Positions 1-12,300 of a stretch of 64,000 nt of DNA are shown in pieces. Source of the DNA: Rehmannia glutinosa (taxonomy: Eukaryota > Streptophyta > Magnoliopsida > Lamiales > Orobanchaceae); assembly GCA_016081115.2 (NCBI GenBank), contig JABTTQ020003454.1, positions 372,001 to 436,000 of the forward strand, written 5' to 3'. Position numbers and translations under genes: made by a program. Numbering within the stretch: the stretch's first letter is position 1; every line of letters starts with the position of its first letter. Below the pieces are notes generated by a model, which was not told the origin of the DNA, did no database searches, and worked only from the letters and a program-made list of their open reading frames with translations.

Positions 1-57
1 ACTATAAAACGATAGGTGCACTTGCCTACGGTTTTAAAGGTAGCTTTTGACCCATCA
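1..57 (+). mobile_element. terminal fragment of an Athila-family LTR
   Basis: The last 57 bases of an LTR, ending CCCATCA. Its reverse complement matches the LTR edges at 45532 and 56289 (shared GGCAAGTGCACCTATCG, and TGATGGCTC versus TGATGGGTC). It runs straight into hAT coding sequence rather than into a tRNA-Asp primer site, so it is the 3' end of an element or a solo LTR that inserted into the hAT gene. The rest lies left of the window. It is more diverged than the two Athila LTRs at 45-57 kb, so it is a different, older copy. Confidence 0.75.
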
Positions 58-1500
58 ATAGCCCTATGACATGAATTAGCCATATCACATAAAACTAAAT
101 TTAAAGTATGACAACCACATGGTGTATAAAATGCTCTAGGATTTAAATCTAATAATCTCTTTTGCACTCATTGATGTTTATCTTTCATATTTGATCCATT
201 ATCATACCCTTGTCCTCTTATATCAATAATATCAAGTTCATATTTTTGTAATACATTTAAGAGTTCATTAAAAAGGCCTTTTCCAGAAGTATCATATACT
301 TTTAAAAACTCTAAAAAATATTCTTTAATTTCAATAGGACTCGTAAAACTGTCCACACATCTTATTATAAGTGTCATTTGTTCTTGATGGCTTGCATCAG
401 GTGTACAATCAAGAATAATAGAATAATATTTCACTTCTTTTATTTTTTTAATTACTATGTCTTTAACTTTGGAGGCCAATAATTCTATTAATTCATTTTG
501 TATGGTATTACTTAAATAATGAGATTCAAGCTCACCATGTTGAATACGTCTAACATGTTCTTGCATTGTTGGATCGAATTCAGCTATCATCTCAATTAGG
601 CCTAGAAAATTACCATTGTTTTTCTCATATATTTTTTGTTTTGTGCCTCGAAAAGCAAGATTATTTTTAGCAAGATTATTTTTAGCAAGATATTTAACTA
701 CAACAATAATTCTTAACAAAACCTTTTTCCAATGTTCTTTTTCTTTGTTAATCTGTTCTTGAATATGTTTATCAATAGTCTTATTCTTTTGTAGTCTATT
801 TTCTAATTCAATCCAATTGCTCATGCTAATGATGTGGTCACGGCTTGTTTCATGATTTTTTATTTGGCGATTTAAGTTTTTCCAATCTTTACTTCCTTCA
901 TTTACTAATTGATTTGTGTTATTACTTGATGGTATATTAAACAATCTACAACAAAAACAATATACTCTATCTAAGTCCTTCGAATACACTAACCATATTC
1001 TATCATGTTTTTTCTCCATTTGATAATTTTAGTATGTAAAATGATGTAGAGAAATGTCTACTATTTTTGTCTTTAGGATAATCAAAATCATTATGTCGAA
1101 TTGGACCTTTTTCGACTACTAAATCTCTAAAATTTATATCAATATTATTCCAATGTCCAGGATCATATCTATTTATAGATGAACTGGATGTCTTATGTTC
1201 ATTTTCTTTTTGCTCTTCATTAGGAGTACCATTTTTATCTTCTCCAAAAGTGGTGTCATCGTTTTTTTCTTCTTCAAACTCATTATTAGTACCAACAATA
1301 TCATTAATTTGTTCAATTGTTTCCTCACTTTCTAAATTATTTTCAACTAAAACTTGTCTTTCAACTGAATTTGATATATTTTCTTGATTATTATTAACGA
1401 GAAATTTATCGAGTGCTCCTTGTTGAGATTTGATTAATTTTTCAACTCTCCTTTTTTTTAACAATTTTTGATATCCACTTTCATATTTTCTATTAGACAT
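58..1500 (-). pseudogene. hAT-superfamily transposase, TTF zinc-finger/DUF4371 type, interrupted
   Basis: Starts at the ATG at 1500. The first 165 residues are the basic and acidic N-terminal region usual in plant 'zinc finger MYM-type 1-like' hAT proteins (MSNRKYESGYQKLLKKR). The frame breaks near 1003-1019: FSTSFYILKLSNGEK continues in another frame as HDRIWLVYS followed by the TTF zinc finger (YCFCCRLF), then the DUF4371 part of the RNase H-like fold (YYSIILDCTPDASH, DIRGQGYDNGSNM). A stop at 168-170 and the LTR at 57 end it. The C-terminal hAT dimerisation domain is beyond the window or lost. Such proteins catalyse cut-and-paste transposition. With a frameshift, a stop and an LTR insertion this copy is dead. 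Terminal inverted repeats of the parent element were not found. Confidence 0.85.
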
Positions 1501-2182
1501 TATTATGAATTATAATTTTTATTAAAAATATTCAACCAAGGTAAAATCACAAGAACTTAAGATAATTACTTAAACAAAACAAACTAACACCAAATAATAA
1601 TTATAATATAACCGCAAGACAAAATCTAAATTAATATATTAAAGAGAGGAAAGATGAAACCTGGAAGGAATGAGAGAAATGAAAACAGAGAGCTCAAAAT
1701 TGAACTGCAACAGTGTCAAGATTCAGGAATTTCTTTCATAAGCAACTGATATTTTTTTTTGTACCAATTACTAAATAATCGTTTAAGGCTTTATGGTAGA
1801 TGAGAAGAATTAGTATAATTGTTTTTTGAGGGAAAGAAGAAGGAATCATATTGTGACATTCACAAAGTTAAAGGAAAAAGATGAGTCTAGAAGTCTAGAT
1901 TTATAGAAAATGAGCAATCTATCCGTTTACACTAATAGGAATTATGTTTACACCTAGTCACCCCTATTACCTAAATTTCTACTTTTTAGGTCAAAGCTAA
2001 TCATTTCCTCAATTGTCTCAATTGCCTCAAGTGGTCACACGACCCTGTATAAAAGGTTCAACCCAAAAATATATCTTCCCGGGAAAATACATATAAGCAC
2101 AATCAAAACATTTCACTCTTACAATACCAACAGAATTACATGAAATATTTTATAAACTAATTTAAAGCATAGATATCATTTC
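1501..2182. other. no gene seen
   Basis: AT-rich stretch between the hAT start codon and the stop of the gag fragment. It presumably holds the hAT 5' region and the 3' part of the gag element. No LTR copy matching 23790-24031 was found here, so the gag element's 3' LTR is missing or lost. Confidence 0.4.
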
Positions 2183-2669
2183 TTAAATATTTTCGTCCCC
2201 AATCAAGTGATCAATCTTTCCTTCTGGATGCTCAAAGAAATCAACAACATCCAGATGTGTAATATCCACATTCAGGTCATCAAAATTATCATCTTCAGGA
2301 TGATCAGAAATGAAATTTGCTTCAGCATTTTTATCTTTCTTGCGAAGTGATGCTTGATAAAACTCCACTAAATGTTTGGTCATACGACAAGTACGTGACC
2401 AATGACCTTTTATTCCACATTGGTAACATTTCTCTCCACCATTCTCTGAATTTATCACTTTCTCTTTTCCTTTCTTATCATTTCTGTTCCACTTCAGATG
2501 GTTACTTATATTTTCGTGATTTGAATTATTCTGACTACCACGATTATATGGAGTAAATCTTCCACGACCACGACCTCTTCCACGGCCTCTTGAATTATTG
2601 AAATTTTGAGCTCTAGTCGCATTCACTTCAGGGAATGGAGTAGAACCATTAGGTTGTGATTCATGATTT
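2183..2669 (-). pseudogene. C-terminal half of a Copia-type gag (zinc knuckle), split by an insertion
   Basis: The continuation of the gag begun at 23704. It opens with KNHESQPNGSTPFPEV, has an RGRGRGRGRGR nucleic-acid-binding stretch, a CCHC zinc knuckle (CYQCGIKGHWSRTC) and an acidic tail ending HPEGKIDHLIGDENI. This is the gag layout of plant UBN2/Copia-type elements, often found without pol. The Sirevirus at 2675-23161 separates the halves. Removing it and one TTTAT copy restores the reading frame at the junction, so the gene was intact there when hit. The ATG 33 codons upstream of this half lies in the inserted LTR and is an accident. Confidence 0.88.
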
Positions 2670-2674
2670 TTTAT
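2670..2674. repeat. target-site duplication TTTAT, left copy
   Basis: TTTAT immediately before the 5' LTR start TGTTGG. It is identical to the five bases after the 3' LTR at 23162-23166. This proves that the two LTRs bound one insertion despite 20 kb between them. Confidence 0.92.
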
Positions 2675-4684
2675 TGTTGGGAAATTTATTTTATAGATTT
2701 TGATGAATGCCATGTAAAACTTAAAATAGAAAGTTGGCACCCCATTTTCCATGTAATTTTCATTGTAAAAGATAGGTAGGGAAAAACTGAGTCAAGTCAG
2801 CTATGCCTGGAAATACAAGAAGTCAATCAAGACTAGGGATGGCAATGGGGGGGGGGCGGGCGGGTAATTGAATACCCGACCCGCCCCCCGTGCTAGTTAC
2901 CCGCGCCCGCCCCGCCCGCCCGTGCCCCGCCACGGGTCCAAAATGGCTGCCCCGTGCCGCCTGTCTGTGCGGGTGGGTCCCTCGCCCGTTTTGAATTTTT
3001 GAGCTTAAAATTAATTTAACAAAGTGTATTTTTTTATTTTTTTTGTGAAATTTAAATATATTTTTATATTTTTATAATATTCTATAATGTATTATTGTAA
3101 ATGTATTTTTTTGTGAAAGCTAAATGTATTTTTTTTATTATTATAATATCATATAATAATAATATTAGTGTATATATATCTCTTGGGGGGCGGGCGGGGC
3201 AATTGCAATACCCGGACGCCCGCCCCGCGTCCTCGGGCGGGCGGGGCTCGAACGGGCAGTCCGCCCGCCCCAAACACCACGGTCGTCCGGCCAGGCGGCC
3301 GGTCAGTCCATATTGCCATCCCTAGTGAAGACTCATCTGTGGAACAACTGAATATGGCCAAGAAAGGAGATCGAGAACTTGACTAAAGATGTATCAGCTG
3401 AGTTATAGATGTGTGAAGTGGCAGTCAAAGTCATCTCAAGAAGCCAAGTCATAAAATTGAAAGTGACAGATGAGTCTTTAAATGATTGGAGCAGACTCAA
3501 GTCACCTATGGAAATAGGCGGACGAGATGAGTTAATCGAAATGAATCATTACGAAGTCAAGAACATTACTTAAATAAGTAATACTTCCATGTTGTCAGGT
3601 CTTAAAGTGCTCATCCCAGAAGCGTGCAAAAGGAATAAACCAATGGGAAGCACTGCACCTTGTGTCAGAACTTGAAAAGCTGTACATTCAATTAATACGA
3701 GGAAAGGTCTACATCTCAAGATTGAAGACCAAGAAAAGACAAGCCAACGAACATAAGTGTCTTTTGAAAATCAGCCTATCTCTTCAACGAACAGATTTTT
3801 GAAAGTTCATTATAAAAGGCTGAGGAAACTCATTGAGAAAAGGTGACCTGAACTACGAACAAGCAAGCATATTCAAACTGTAACCTGCAAATATTCTCAA
3901 AGATATTCAAGCAAATCCTAAGCCTGAAACTCAAAGGAAATCGATCCCACACAAAGATGTGAAGGAGAGACAACTTCAAACTGTTGAAGAGGAAACTTTT
4001 GAAGAATCAAAAGAGGTCTACTTTCCAAGGAGGATTGTATGAAGGTTCAAGGTCGAACCAGTATCAAGTTATTGGAGGGATTCGTGATCAAATCCAAGAG
4101 CTTGAGAAAGGAGAAGTAGCAAAGCGCGGTACGCCTGTGAAGAAGAAGTCGAGTCGGACGAGAATCCATTTGTGTGACCAAGTCGTTTCTCTAGATCGTT
4201 CACCACTTTGTAAATCGATCTGTTACTTAGTGGATTCCTCCGGGAGTTGGAGAAGAGAGGATTAGAAGAATTACCCCATCTTGAACCTCTATAAAAATTA
4301 ATGTGTCATTTATTTTTCAAAGACATTTATATTTCTGCATATTTACTTTATATCTGCTGATTTGCTATCCAAACTGATTAATAACCAAGTGCTAAAATCA
4401 AGTGTTAAAACAAGTTTAAAACAAATCAAAGGGTGTTAAGTCTTCCGCTGATAAAACCAACACAACCAAGTTAAGTTTCAGGTTAAACAGTTGAGTTATT
4501 CTATCAACAACTCTATCGAATTTGTTAAATGGCTATCTCTGCTGAATAACCAACTTAGTTGTCCCTCAAGGACTTAGTTGTTTGTGTTAACTCTGTAATT
4601 TCTTTAAAAGGACTAAATCAAAAATTTGGTAAGGTTTATTCAACCCCTCCTTCTAAACATTACTCACACCCCTTAGGACCTACA
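2675..4684 (+). repeat. 5' LTR of the Sirevirus-like element
   Basis: Begins TGTTGGGAAATTTATTTTAT and ends ACCTACA. It is matched by 21645-23161. Without the inserted MITE (2834-3324) it is about 1519 bp, agreeing with the 1517 bp 3' copy. Confidence 0.92.
2834..3324. mobile_element. hAT-type MITE with GC-rich ends
   Basis: Terminal inverted repeats TAGGGATGGCAAT at the left and ATTGCCATCCCTA at the right. The subterminal parts are runs of GGGCGGGCGGG/CCCGCCC, with an AT-rich centre. It is absent from the matching place in the 3' LTR, which shows it is an insertion. TAGGGATGGCAAT ends are typical of a common plant hAT MITE group. The 8 bp duplication is not clear here. ORFs across it are only products of the GC-rich repeats. 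Confidence 0.85.
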
Positions 4685-4686
4685 AC

Positions 4687-4700
4687 TGGTATCAGAGCGG
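4687..4700 (+). other. primer-binding site, initiator tRNA-Met
   Basis: TGGTATCAGAGCGG two bases after the LTR end. The first twelve bases complement the 3' end of plant initiator tRNA-Met (established knowledge). It primes minus-strand DNA synthesis. Confidence 0.9.
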
Positions 4701-4838
4701 TTGGTTTATTGAACCTTCCGCACTGGTTACTGAACTAGATCTTTATCTTTTCTAAGAGACTTTTAACACTTGCATTTTCAAAAATCTTTCATTTTTAGCA
4801 AAGTTATTATCATAGAAGCAAATTTGACACATATTCAT

Positions 4839-6430
4839 ATGTTCACTGTTGAGGAATTTGATGACTGGAAAATCCGTATGCAGGCTCATCTATCTGCTTT
4901 ACATGATGAAATGTGGCTAGTGATAGAAGATGAGCCACTGCAAATACTTAAGGTGGACACAACTGTAAGAATAACAGCTGTAGTAGCAGAAGCAGATGAA
5001 GAAAGACCAACCATGGTCTAAAAGCCAAGGACTGAGTGGACTAACGATGACAAAAAGAGATACAACTTGGACAATGTGGCCAAGGACATACTCTACAAGA
5101 CATTGGAGAAAACAATGTTCAATAAAATCAAATCTTGCAAATCTGCAAAAGAATCTGGGATAAATTAACTTTAATTTGTGAAGGATCTGAGCAAATTAAA
5201 GAAAATAAATCGTCTGTTGCTGTACAAAAAATTAAAAATTTTAAAATGCTTGCAGGTGAAACCTTTGATCAGCTGGATGCCAGATTCACTGAAATCACAA
5301 ATGAACTATCAGCACTTGGGAAAAAATATACACAAAAGGAAATGTGTGTGAAGATTCTGAGAAGCCTCCCAGCTGAATGGGAAATGAAGGTCATGGCCCC
5401 GAGACATTCAATGAACCTCACAAAAACATCCAATCATGAGATGTTCTCAGATCTCAAAGCCTATGAGTTTGAGCTGAGAAGAAAAGAGCAAGTAGAGATA
5501 TATGTACCTAAGACAGCTGCACTTATAGTTAAGGAATGAAAGAAAGTTGAAATAAAGGAAGCCATAGACCAGAAGGAGATTTCCCTAATGGTTAAAAGAT
5601 TCAACAAGTTCTTCAATAAGAAATATAAAAGAAACAAGGGTGAAACCTCCAGGAGACATTCAGCTCCCTCCAAGTCAAGGAAGACAGGCCACCCAAGAGA
5701 ATCGAGCATCAAAGAGTTGAGTATCGAGAGCCGATAACCCAAGAGACAAAAGAGCCGATCAAAGAGCTGAGAACCTATGCTGGAATTGCAGACAACCAGG
5801 ACATTTTGCAATTGATTGTTCCTATCCACCAGTCAATAAATACAGGAATGAAGAAGAAAGAAAAGTCTTCAGAGAAAGAAGACAGGAAAAGAAGAAAGCC
5901 ATGTTGGTGCCGAGATCCGAGACAAATAAGTCTAAAGCAAAAGACTCAGAGAGTAGTGAAGTGACTACTCAAGTGATTCTGAAGAAGAGGCAATGATATG
6001 TCCTATGGCTAAAAAACAAGATCAACCAGACCAAGAAGATGAGGTACGCTCTAACTCATCTCATTCAGATTCAAGTGATAGTGATTGTGACACACACACT
6101 TCATCACCCACTAATCTTTATGATTCATTAGGCAAAATGATGAAAGACTTTGAGCACATAAAATTCTCACATACACTTTTAAATGAGGAAAACAACCAGC
6201 TCAAAAGTTATAACTCACAGCTGACTAAGGAGCTGAGTACTCTAAGTCACATAGCTGATGAGAACAAAGAGTCAAGGCCGAGAATGCCAAACTAATAAAG
6301 AGATATACCGCTTATAGAAAAGAGAGAAAATGATCTTAAAAATGTAATTGCCTCATTTACAAAGGCATCCAAATCATTGGATGACCTTATCATGAGCCAA
6401 AAAGAATGTAGAGATAAGACAGGCATGTGA
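4839..6430 (+). pseudogene. Copia gag (UBN2 domain and zinc knuckle), broken
   Basis: Gag, the structural protein that packages element RNA, starts MFTVEEFDDWKIRMQAHL, the usual opening of the UBN2 gag family. UBN2 continues at 5135-5539 (KRIWDKLTLICEGSEQIKE, LRSLPAEWEMKV) in another frame. A CCHC knuckle is read at 5778-5819 (C-W-N-C-R-Q-P-G-H-F-A-I-D-C). The C-terminal part (5993-6295) is acidic and serine-rich, then a coiled coil (LLNEENNQLKSYNSQLTKEL), as in Sirevirus gag. At least four frame breaks or stops separate these parts, so no intact protein can be made. It directly follows the PBS, as expected for gag. Confidence 0.87.
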
Positions 6431-7169
6431 TTTAATTCTTTTGTGCACAGTCAAACTCCTAGAGTAATTTTGGAAAAAAGATCTTCAAGCAATGAAGCAT
6501 CTCAGAAATCCAAAACACCAAATATTGCACCCACATTCATCCCAAAGCACAATCACCAACAAAATGGCCTTGGATATAAAGGGAGAGGAAAAAGTAGGTT
6601 GAGTATCTTTGAGAGGACAAGCGAGAAGAAATCGGTATGAGTTCCTCAGAAAACTCCAAACATAAAGTACTTTGTGAAGAATAAACAGAGCTACCAAAAA
6701 CCCCAGACGTTTCATCAAAGAAACACATATGATGGGAATGATAGAAACTACCCAAGCCAAGTGATTGGATCAATGTGAAATATCAAAGAAAGACCAATGG
6801 AATACAAGCACTAGATGGAAAAGACCTAAACCTCAACAAAGGTCATTCCAAAGGCAAAAGAGCTACTATCAGCACACATATGCACCCATGCACTACACTT
6901 AGAAATATCACAACTACACAAAGAAGGCAATTGTTAAAACACACACACAGACATACAGACAAAAGAGATAGTTGTATGAACCTAAAGCCCCCAAGCAATT
7001 TGCCAAAGTAAATTATGATAATGGCACAGATAGATGGCAACTACTTAGAGTCAAATCATTTGGCTATAGGTTGGTTGGATCATCTTACAGCACTAACCCC
7101 TCAGGACCCATGCAAGTATGGGTACCTAATAACTAATTTCCTTGATTGTAGGTTCAAGGAACAGCTGAG

Positions 7170-8810
7170 TGCCAAGGAACCTGGTACATGGATAATGGTT
7201 GTTCCAGACATATGACAGGAAACAAGAAAAATCTATCAAGATTCAAGGAGATTAGAGGTGCAAACGTCATATTTGGAGGAAATGAAACTCCAAGGGAAAT
7301 AAAAGGCACTGGATCCATCAAAAAGAATGGATTAGAAATCACATATGTTGCATATGTTGAAGGCCTCAACTTCAACCTGTTAAGCATCAACCAACTCTGT
7401 TACAAGGGCTACAATGTTGGATTCAATATGGGAGTGTGCTAGATTAAAGATACTGAATCAAATGAAATAGTGCTGCAAGGATCAAGACAGAAGAATATGT
7501 ATGTGGTAGACTGGTCTACTGCCACACCAAGCACCTGTCTGTTAGCAAAAAGCACAGTCGAATCAAGTTGGTTGTGGCACAAGAAGCTGAGTCATCTGAA
7601 CTTCAAGACAATCAACAAGCTCGGAATGAGTCATCTTGTGGAAGGATTGCCAGACTCAGTGTACAAGAAGGAAAGTGTATGTGACGCATGCCAGATGGAA
7701 AAACATATTAAATCTTCATTCAAGGAGAAGCCTAGTCCTTCTTCAACAAGGATATTGCATCTGTTGCATATGGATTTATTTGGTCCTATTGAACCAGCCA
7801 GCATAAGCGGAAAGAAATACACCTTAGTGGTGGTAGATGATTATTCAAGATATACATGGACAATCTTCATGTGCAAAAAGAACGAAACCTTGCAGAAGTT
7901 ACCACAACTGATGAAAAGAGTTCAAAATGAAAAGAGCCAAACCATTATAAAGATAATGTCGATAGAGGAACCGAGTTTGTCAATGGGATAATAACTCAAG
8001 ATTGTGTTAAAATGGTATTGCTCATGATTTACTCGCACAAGAAGAACCCACGTGAGAATGGAGTAGGTGAAAGAAGGAAAGAACTCTCAAGGAAGCCGCA
8101 AGAACCATGTTAGATGAAGCTGGATTGCCTAAGAGATTTTGGGCTGAAGCCATCAACACTGCATGTTATACTCAAAATAGATGCATGATAAACAGTCAAT
8201 TGACCAAGACTCTCTATGAGATATGGACAGGGAGAAAGCCAAACGTCGCATATTTCAGAATATTTGGATGTAAATGCTTCATCCACAACAATGACAAAGA
8301 TAACCTAAAGGCTTTCGATGCTAAAGCTGATGAAGGTATCTTTTTGGGATACTCAGCGGAGAGCAAAGCCTATAGAGTGTTGAACAAGAGGACTATGGTC
8401 ACAAAAGAGTTTATTCATGTAGTTTTTTATGAACCTAATGTGAATGGAGAAGACATTGAAGAGTTAGTTGATAAGCTGAATCAGCCAACTATACAAAAAA
8501 GTCCTTATGTTGAAGCTGAAGTAAGAGTAATCAACCAAGATGAAGATGAGATAGCTGAATCTCAAAAGAGATTCCAATTATGTGTGATAACACAAGTGCT
8601 ACTGCAATCACTCAGAATCCTGTGTTGCATTCAAGAACAAAGCACATTGATGTTAGATATCATTTTATAATAGATCATGTTGAAAAGAAAGACATCACTG
8701 TGGAATATATCTCAACTGATAAACAGTTACCTGATATATTCACTAAGCCTCTATGTGAATCAATATTTGAAGAGCTTAAGAATGAGCTAGGGTTAATTGA
8801 GCTGAGTTAA
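7170..8810 (+). pseudogene. Copia pol: protease, integrase and RNase H end; reverse transcriptase deleted
   Basis: Parts in order: aspartic protease (MDNGCSRHMTGNKKN, with D-N-G where D-S-G is commoner), the gag-pre-integrase zinc-binding region (WHKKLSHLN, CDACQMEKH), integrase core (HMDLFGPI, VVVDDYSRYTW; the second Asp region VDRGTEF near 7957 is in another frame), integrase end (AGLPKRFWAEAINTACYTQNR) and IFGCKCFIHN. Near 8570 the sequence jumps from the integrase tail to the end of RNase H (CDNTSATAITQNPVLHSRTKHI, DIFTKPL). The whole reverse transcriptase and most of RNase H are missing, about 1.5 kb by comparison with ordinary Copia pol (inference). Copies could only have moved with help. 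Confidence 0.88.
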
Positions 8811-9383
8811 CACTCAGTGAGTTAACACTCAGAAGACTCAATCAAAAGAGATGGAAGATGAGAAAATAAGAATTGAGCAAGTTTTTCACATCAGCCAAGT
8901 GAAACAGCCATATCGAAAAGTCAGTTGTATCGAGTTAGCTGACAGCTAAGTCGCTTAATGAAAAGAGAGAAGAAGAGTCAAGTCATTATTGAGATAAGCT
9001 GAGTCATTTATGAGCTAAGTGACAGAAACGCAGTCGTTTTAAATGAGCGGGAATGTTTTTAAGAATGACATCAGCGTAATAATGACAGGTACAGTCAAAA
9101 GTTGCACAATAAGCATATGATTAGATATAAATGTTGCCGCATTAATTGCGAGGAATTAAATGCGGTTTGACGTGCTAAATCTGAACCGTTGATTTTGATC
9201 AAAATTTCAAAATATAAAGACATGTCCTTTCATAACCCTTATATACACTTTCTTCAGCTTTCTCTCTCACATTCAGAAACTGTTAATCTTCAAGCAATAG
9301 AAAGCAAGCTATTTTTCTCTCTCGAAAACCCTAAGTGTCCACAAACCAGTTCTTCAAGTTTTAATCGGTAAAAATCTCTAAAA
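8811..9383 (+). other. spacer between pol and the extra ORF
   Basis: No ORF of note. It contains short repeats of GAGTTAACACTCAG at 8803-8833 and pyrimidine-rich sequence just before the ATG at 9384 (CTTTCTCTCTCACATTCAG), which resembles a plant mRNA leader. Internal expression of the downstream ORF from a spliced or separate mRNA is possible but not shown. Confidence 0.35.
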
Positions 9384-12300
9384 ATGGCACCTAAGTTTGA
9401 TTTCGTCAAGTTATCAAAGCAAATCCACTCAGGATCATCAGTAGATTTCGAAGGCATGGTAAAGCAGAGTTCTGATAAAACCCTAGTGAAGAAGATTGCT
9501 GAAATGTTGGAAAAGTCAGGGCTTAAGGCTTTTCTGACTTTGGAATTCTCGCACACCTACCTAAAAGAGGTGGCGCAGTTCTACATCAACGCGGAAGTGC
9601 AGGACGAAGGAATCAAGTCTTCTGTCCACCGCAAGGACATAATGATAACAGCTAAGGACCTTGCGGAGCACTGTTTGTTGCCGTCGAAAGGCATGAAGGA
9701 GATAAATGAAGCTGACGTTTGACTTGGTTGCTGCATGGAAAGAGCTAGCCAAACCAGAGTGTGCTACTAAGGTGGTCTACACAACTGAGAGGAAATTGCT
9801 TAAGGACGACTATCACAAATTGATGGATGTCGTCTCCAAATGTGTAGACATGAAGTTTGGCAGCTTCAACCAGCTATCAAAGACTAAGTTGATCGTCATG
9901 GTTGCGATCATGCAGGGCAAGAAAGTCAACTGGGTTGAGTTCGTGTACAGCAGACTCTACCAGAACATTGTAAATAAATCATTCAAGGAAGACGGATCCT
10001 TTGGAGGATCTCTTGGTTATGGCCTGGTGATTGGCCACCTTATGGAAGTGAAGGGCATTCCCCTTCGACATGGAAAACCTTTCCATGTCAACAAGAAGAT
10101 GTTTAGGGCGAATCTCTCAGGAGCCCAGAAGAGAGCCCACGCGAAGAGGGCGGATACAAGTGAGGGGGAATTAGCTGAACCCGAGGACACAATTGTTACC
10201 TCTCCTCCCAAGAAGAAAGATATCCCTGCAGCTGCGAAGAAGAAGGCTGCCCCTGCAGCTAAAAAAATGGAGTCATCTGCCCCTGCAGCTGAGTCGTCTG
10301 CCCGTGCAACTGTGTCTCCTGCCCCTACAGTCAAGGCTGAGAAGGAAACCCAAATCACTTCTCCAGCCATACGCAAGAAAAGGACTGCCAAGCCAAGGAA
10401 GGCAGCTCCATCTAAGAAGGATGCCCCGTCCCCCGCCGCCAGAGAATCAGAAGAAGAAACAGAACCAAAAATTCCTCTGGTTAAGACCAAAAGGAGAAGA
10501 TGTTTCAAGCTTTCAGAGCTTGAACAGACAACTGAATCTACCTCTCAGCTGGAGAAAACACCAGTGACTGTAGAAACTCAGGAAGTGCAGTCTCCCGAGG
10601 TGATAGATGAAACTGCTAAGTCTGCTGAGGATGATCAGCAGAGGCATACTGAAGACCCAGCTGTGGAGAAGACAACTGAGGATAATGTAGCAGCTGAGAC
10701 AACTGAATATCCATCTGGAAATGTTGTCTCTCCACCTGCTACTGATGCTGTTGAAGAAGAGCAGCATAATATCTTGCCTTCAATCCCAGAAATTGAAGGA
10801 TAATAAGATGATGATGTCATCATGTATTCTCATGTATACCCAGACATTCAGCGCCGTCTACGCGAATGGAAGGCGTGGAAGCTAGGCCACTCAAGGGCGC
10901 AGTTTGATCGCCCTGAGTTTATCGACGAAGAGGAGGAATTGCTGCAATTTCTCGGAGTCAACATTGTGCTTCAGGATCTGGATGAAGATAACTGCCTAAA
11001 TATTCCACACATCTTCAAGGAGAAAGAACAAGCCAAAGCATCCGAGGAAGCACAAGCTCTCGAGAAAGCCAAAATATGCTCGCTTACTGGAACTTTAGAA
11101 CACACTCACCCTTATTTGGATGTGTTCTCAAAGAGTGACGAAGATATGGATCCCGTTGTTGTAGCTAAAAAGTCAGATATGCAGCAGGCTCTAAGGGAAT
11201 CCAGGCTAATGCATGAGCAGCAACTATTTGAAGGGACATGAGAGTCGTCTCAATCTCTCTTGCAAATCGATCCTTTGGGAATAGTGCAGCAGATTGCCAC
11301 GGACATCGCTGCAGCTTCGTCCCTGATACTCTCGGAAGATGGAAACAAGGGAATTGGCAATGAAACTGGGATCTTGGGAACCCAAGTTGAGCCAACCCCT
11401 ACTGAAGGTGTTTTACCACCTGTCCCGGCGGCTGAGCACTCAATGGAAGAAGCCGCGAGTCAGGAGAAGAGTGACCCCATCATCAGTCACTCAGCTGGTG
11501 TGCCAGCTGAGGGGAAAACTCACTCCACTGCAGTAGGGTCGGAGGATGCTGCAGATGACTCGATATTAAAGAAAGTTGGCGAAGTGGAAACTGAGAAAGA
11601 ACCACAGCAGATTGACATTGTGAAGCTCGGACGGCGGTTGAGTCTATCGGTGAAGTGTCACCGCTTTGAAGGCTGATGACACCGTTGTTGTTGCGATCGA
11701 GCACACAGGATGGAAATGCCCGGGAGTTAACACTGCGGGCGGTGAAAGTGCAATCGAGGGTTGAGACTCATATGGATGCCAATATTGAAGACCCTCGCAG
11801 GCGATTCTGATCGTCGAAGGGAATGTTGAAGGCCTCGCTGCAGTTGAGACTGCTAGAGGTGTTGAAGGCCCAAAGGAAGTTGAGACCTCCCTGGGTAAAG
11901 CTCAAGAGATTCAGAACATCCCTCCTGTTCACAATGTTGAATCTGAGAAAGAGATAAGTGCACTTCATGACTCCTAGGAGAATCCTGACATATCATTTAT
12001 GGGGTCTGAAGATGAAGCTGAGTCCACACCCGTTGCACATCAAAAGGACCCAGCTAAGGATGTTCTCAAGAATGCGAGTCAGTCGAGTTACAAAGCTGCT
12101 CGTCAAACTTTCAACTTCGATGATGAACCAAGCCTCCAGGTTTCATCATCATCCGATGATGCTGATGTTACAGCAGAGGATCCGGTACTTCATTTAGAAA
12201 AATCCATTGAGGCCGAAGAAGCTGTTAAGACAGCTGAGGCTCAGTCAGCTGGCCAACCCATTCCACGGCTGCAACATTACCGACTCCACTAGAAACATCA

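Noticed and set aside
3082..3386. Several overlapping open frames rich in Arg, Pro and Gly
   Set aside because: They come from the GC-rich subterminal repeats of the MITE and match no protein.
10017..10508. 163-codon minus-strand Ala-rich frame
   Set aside because: Shadow of the Ala/Pro/Lys repeat part of the extra Sirevirus ORF.
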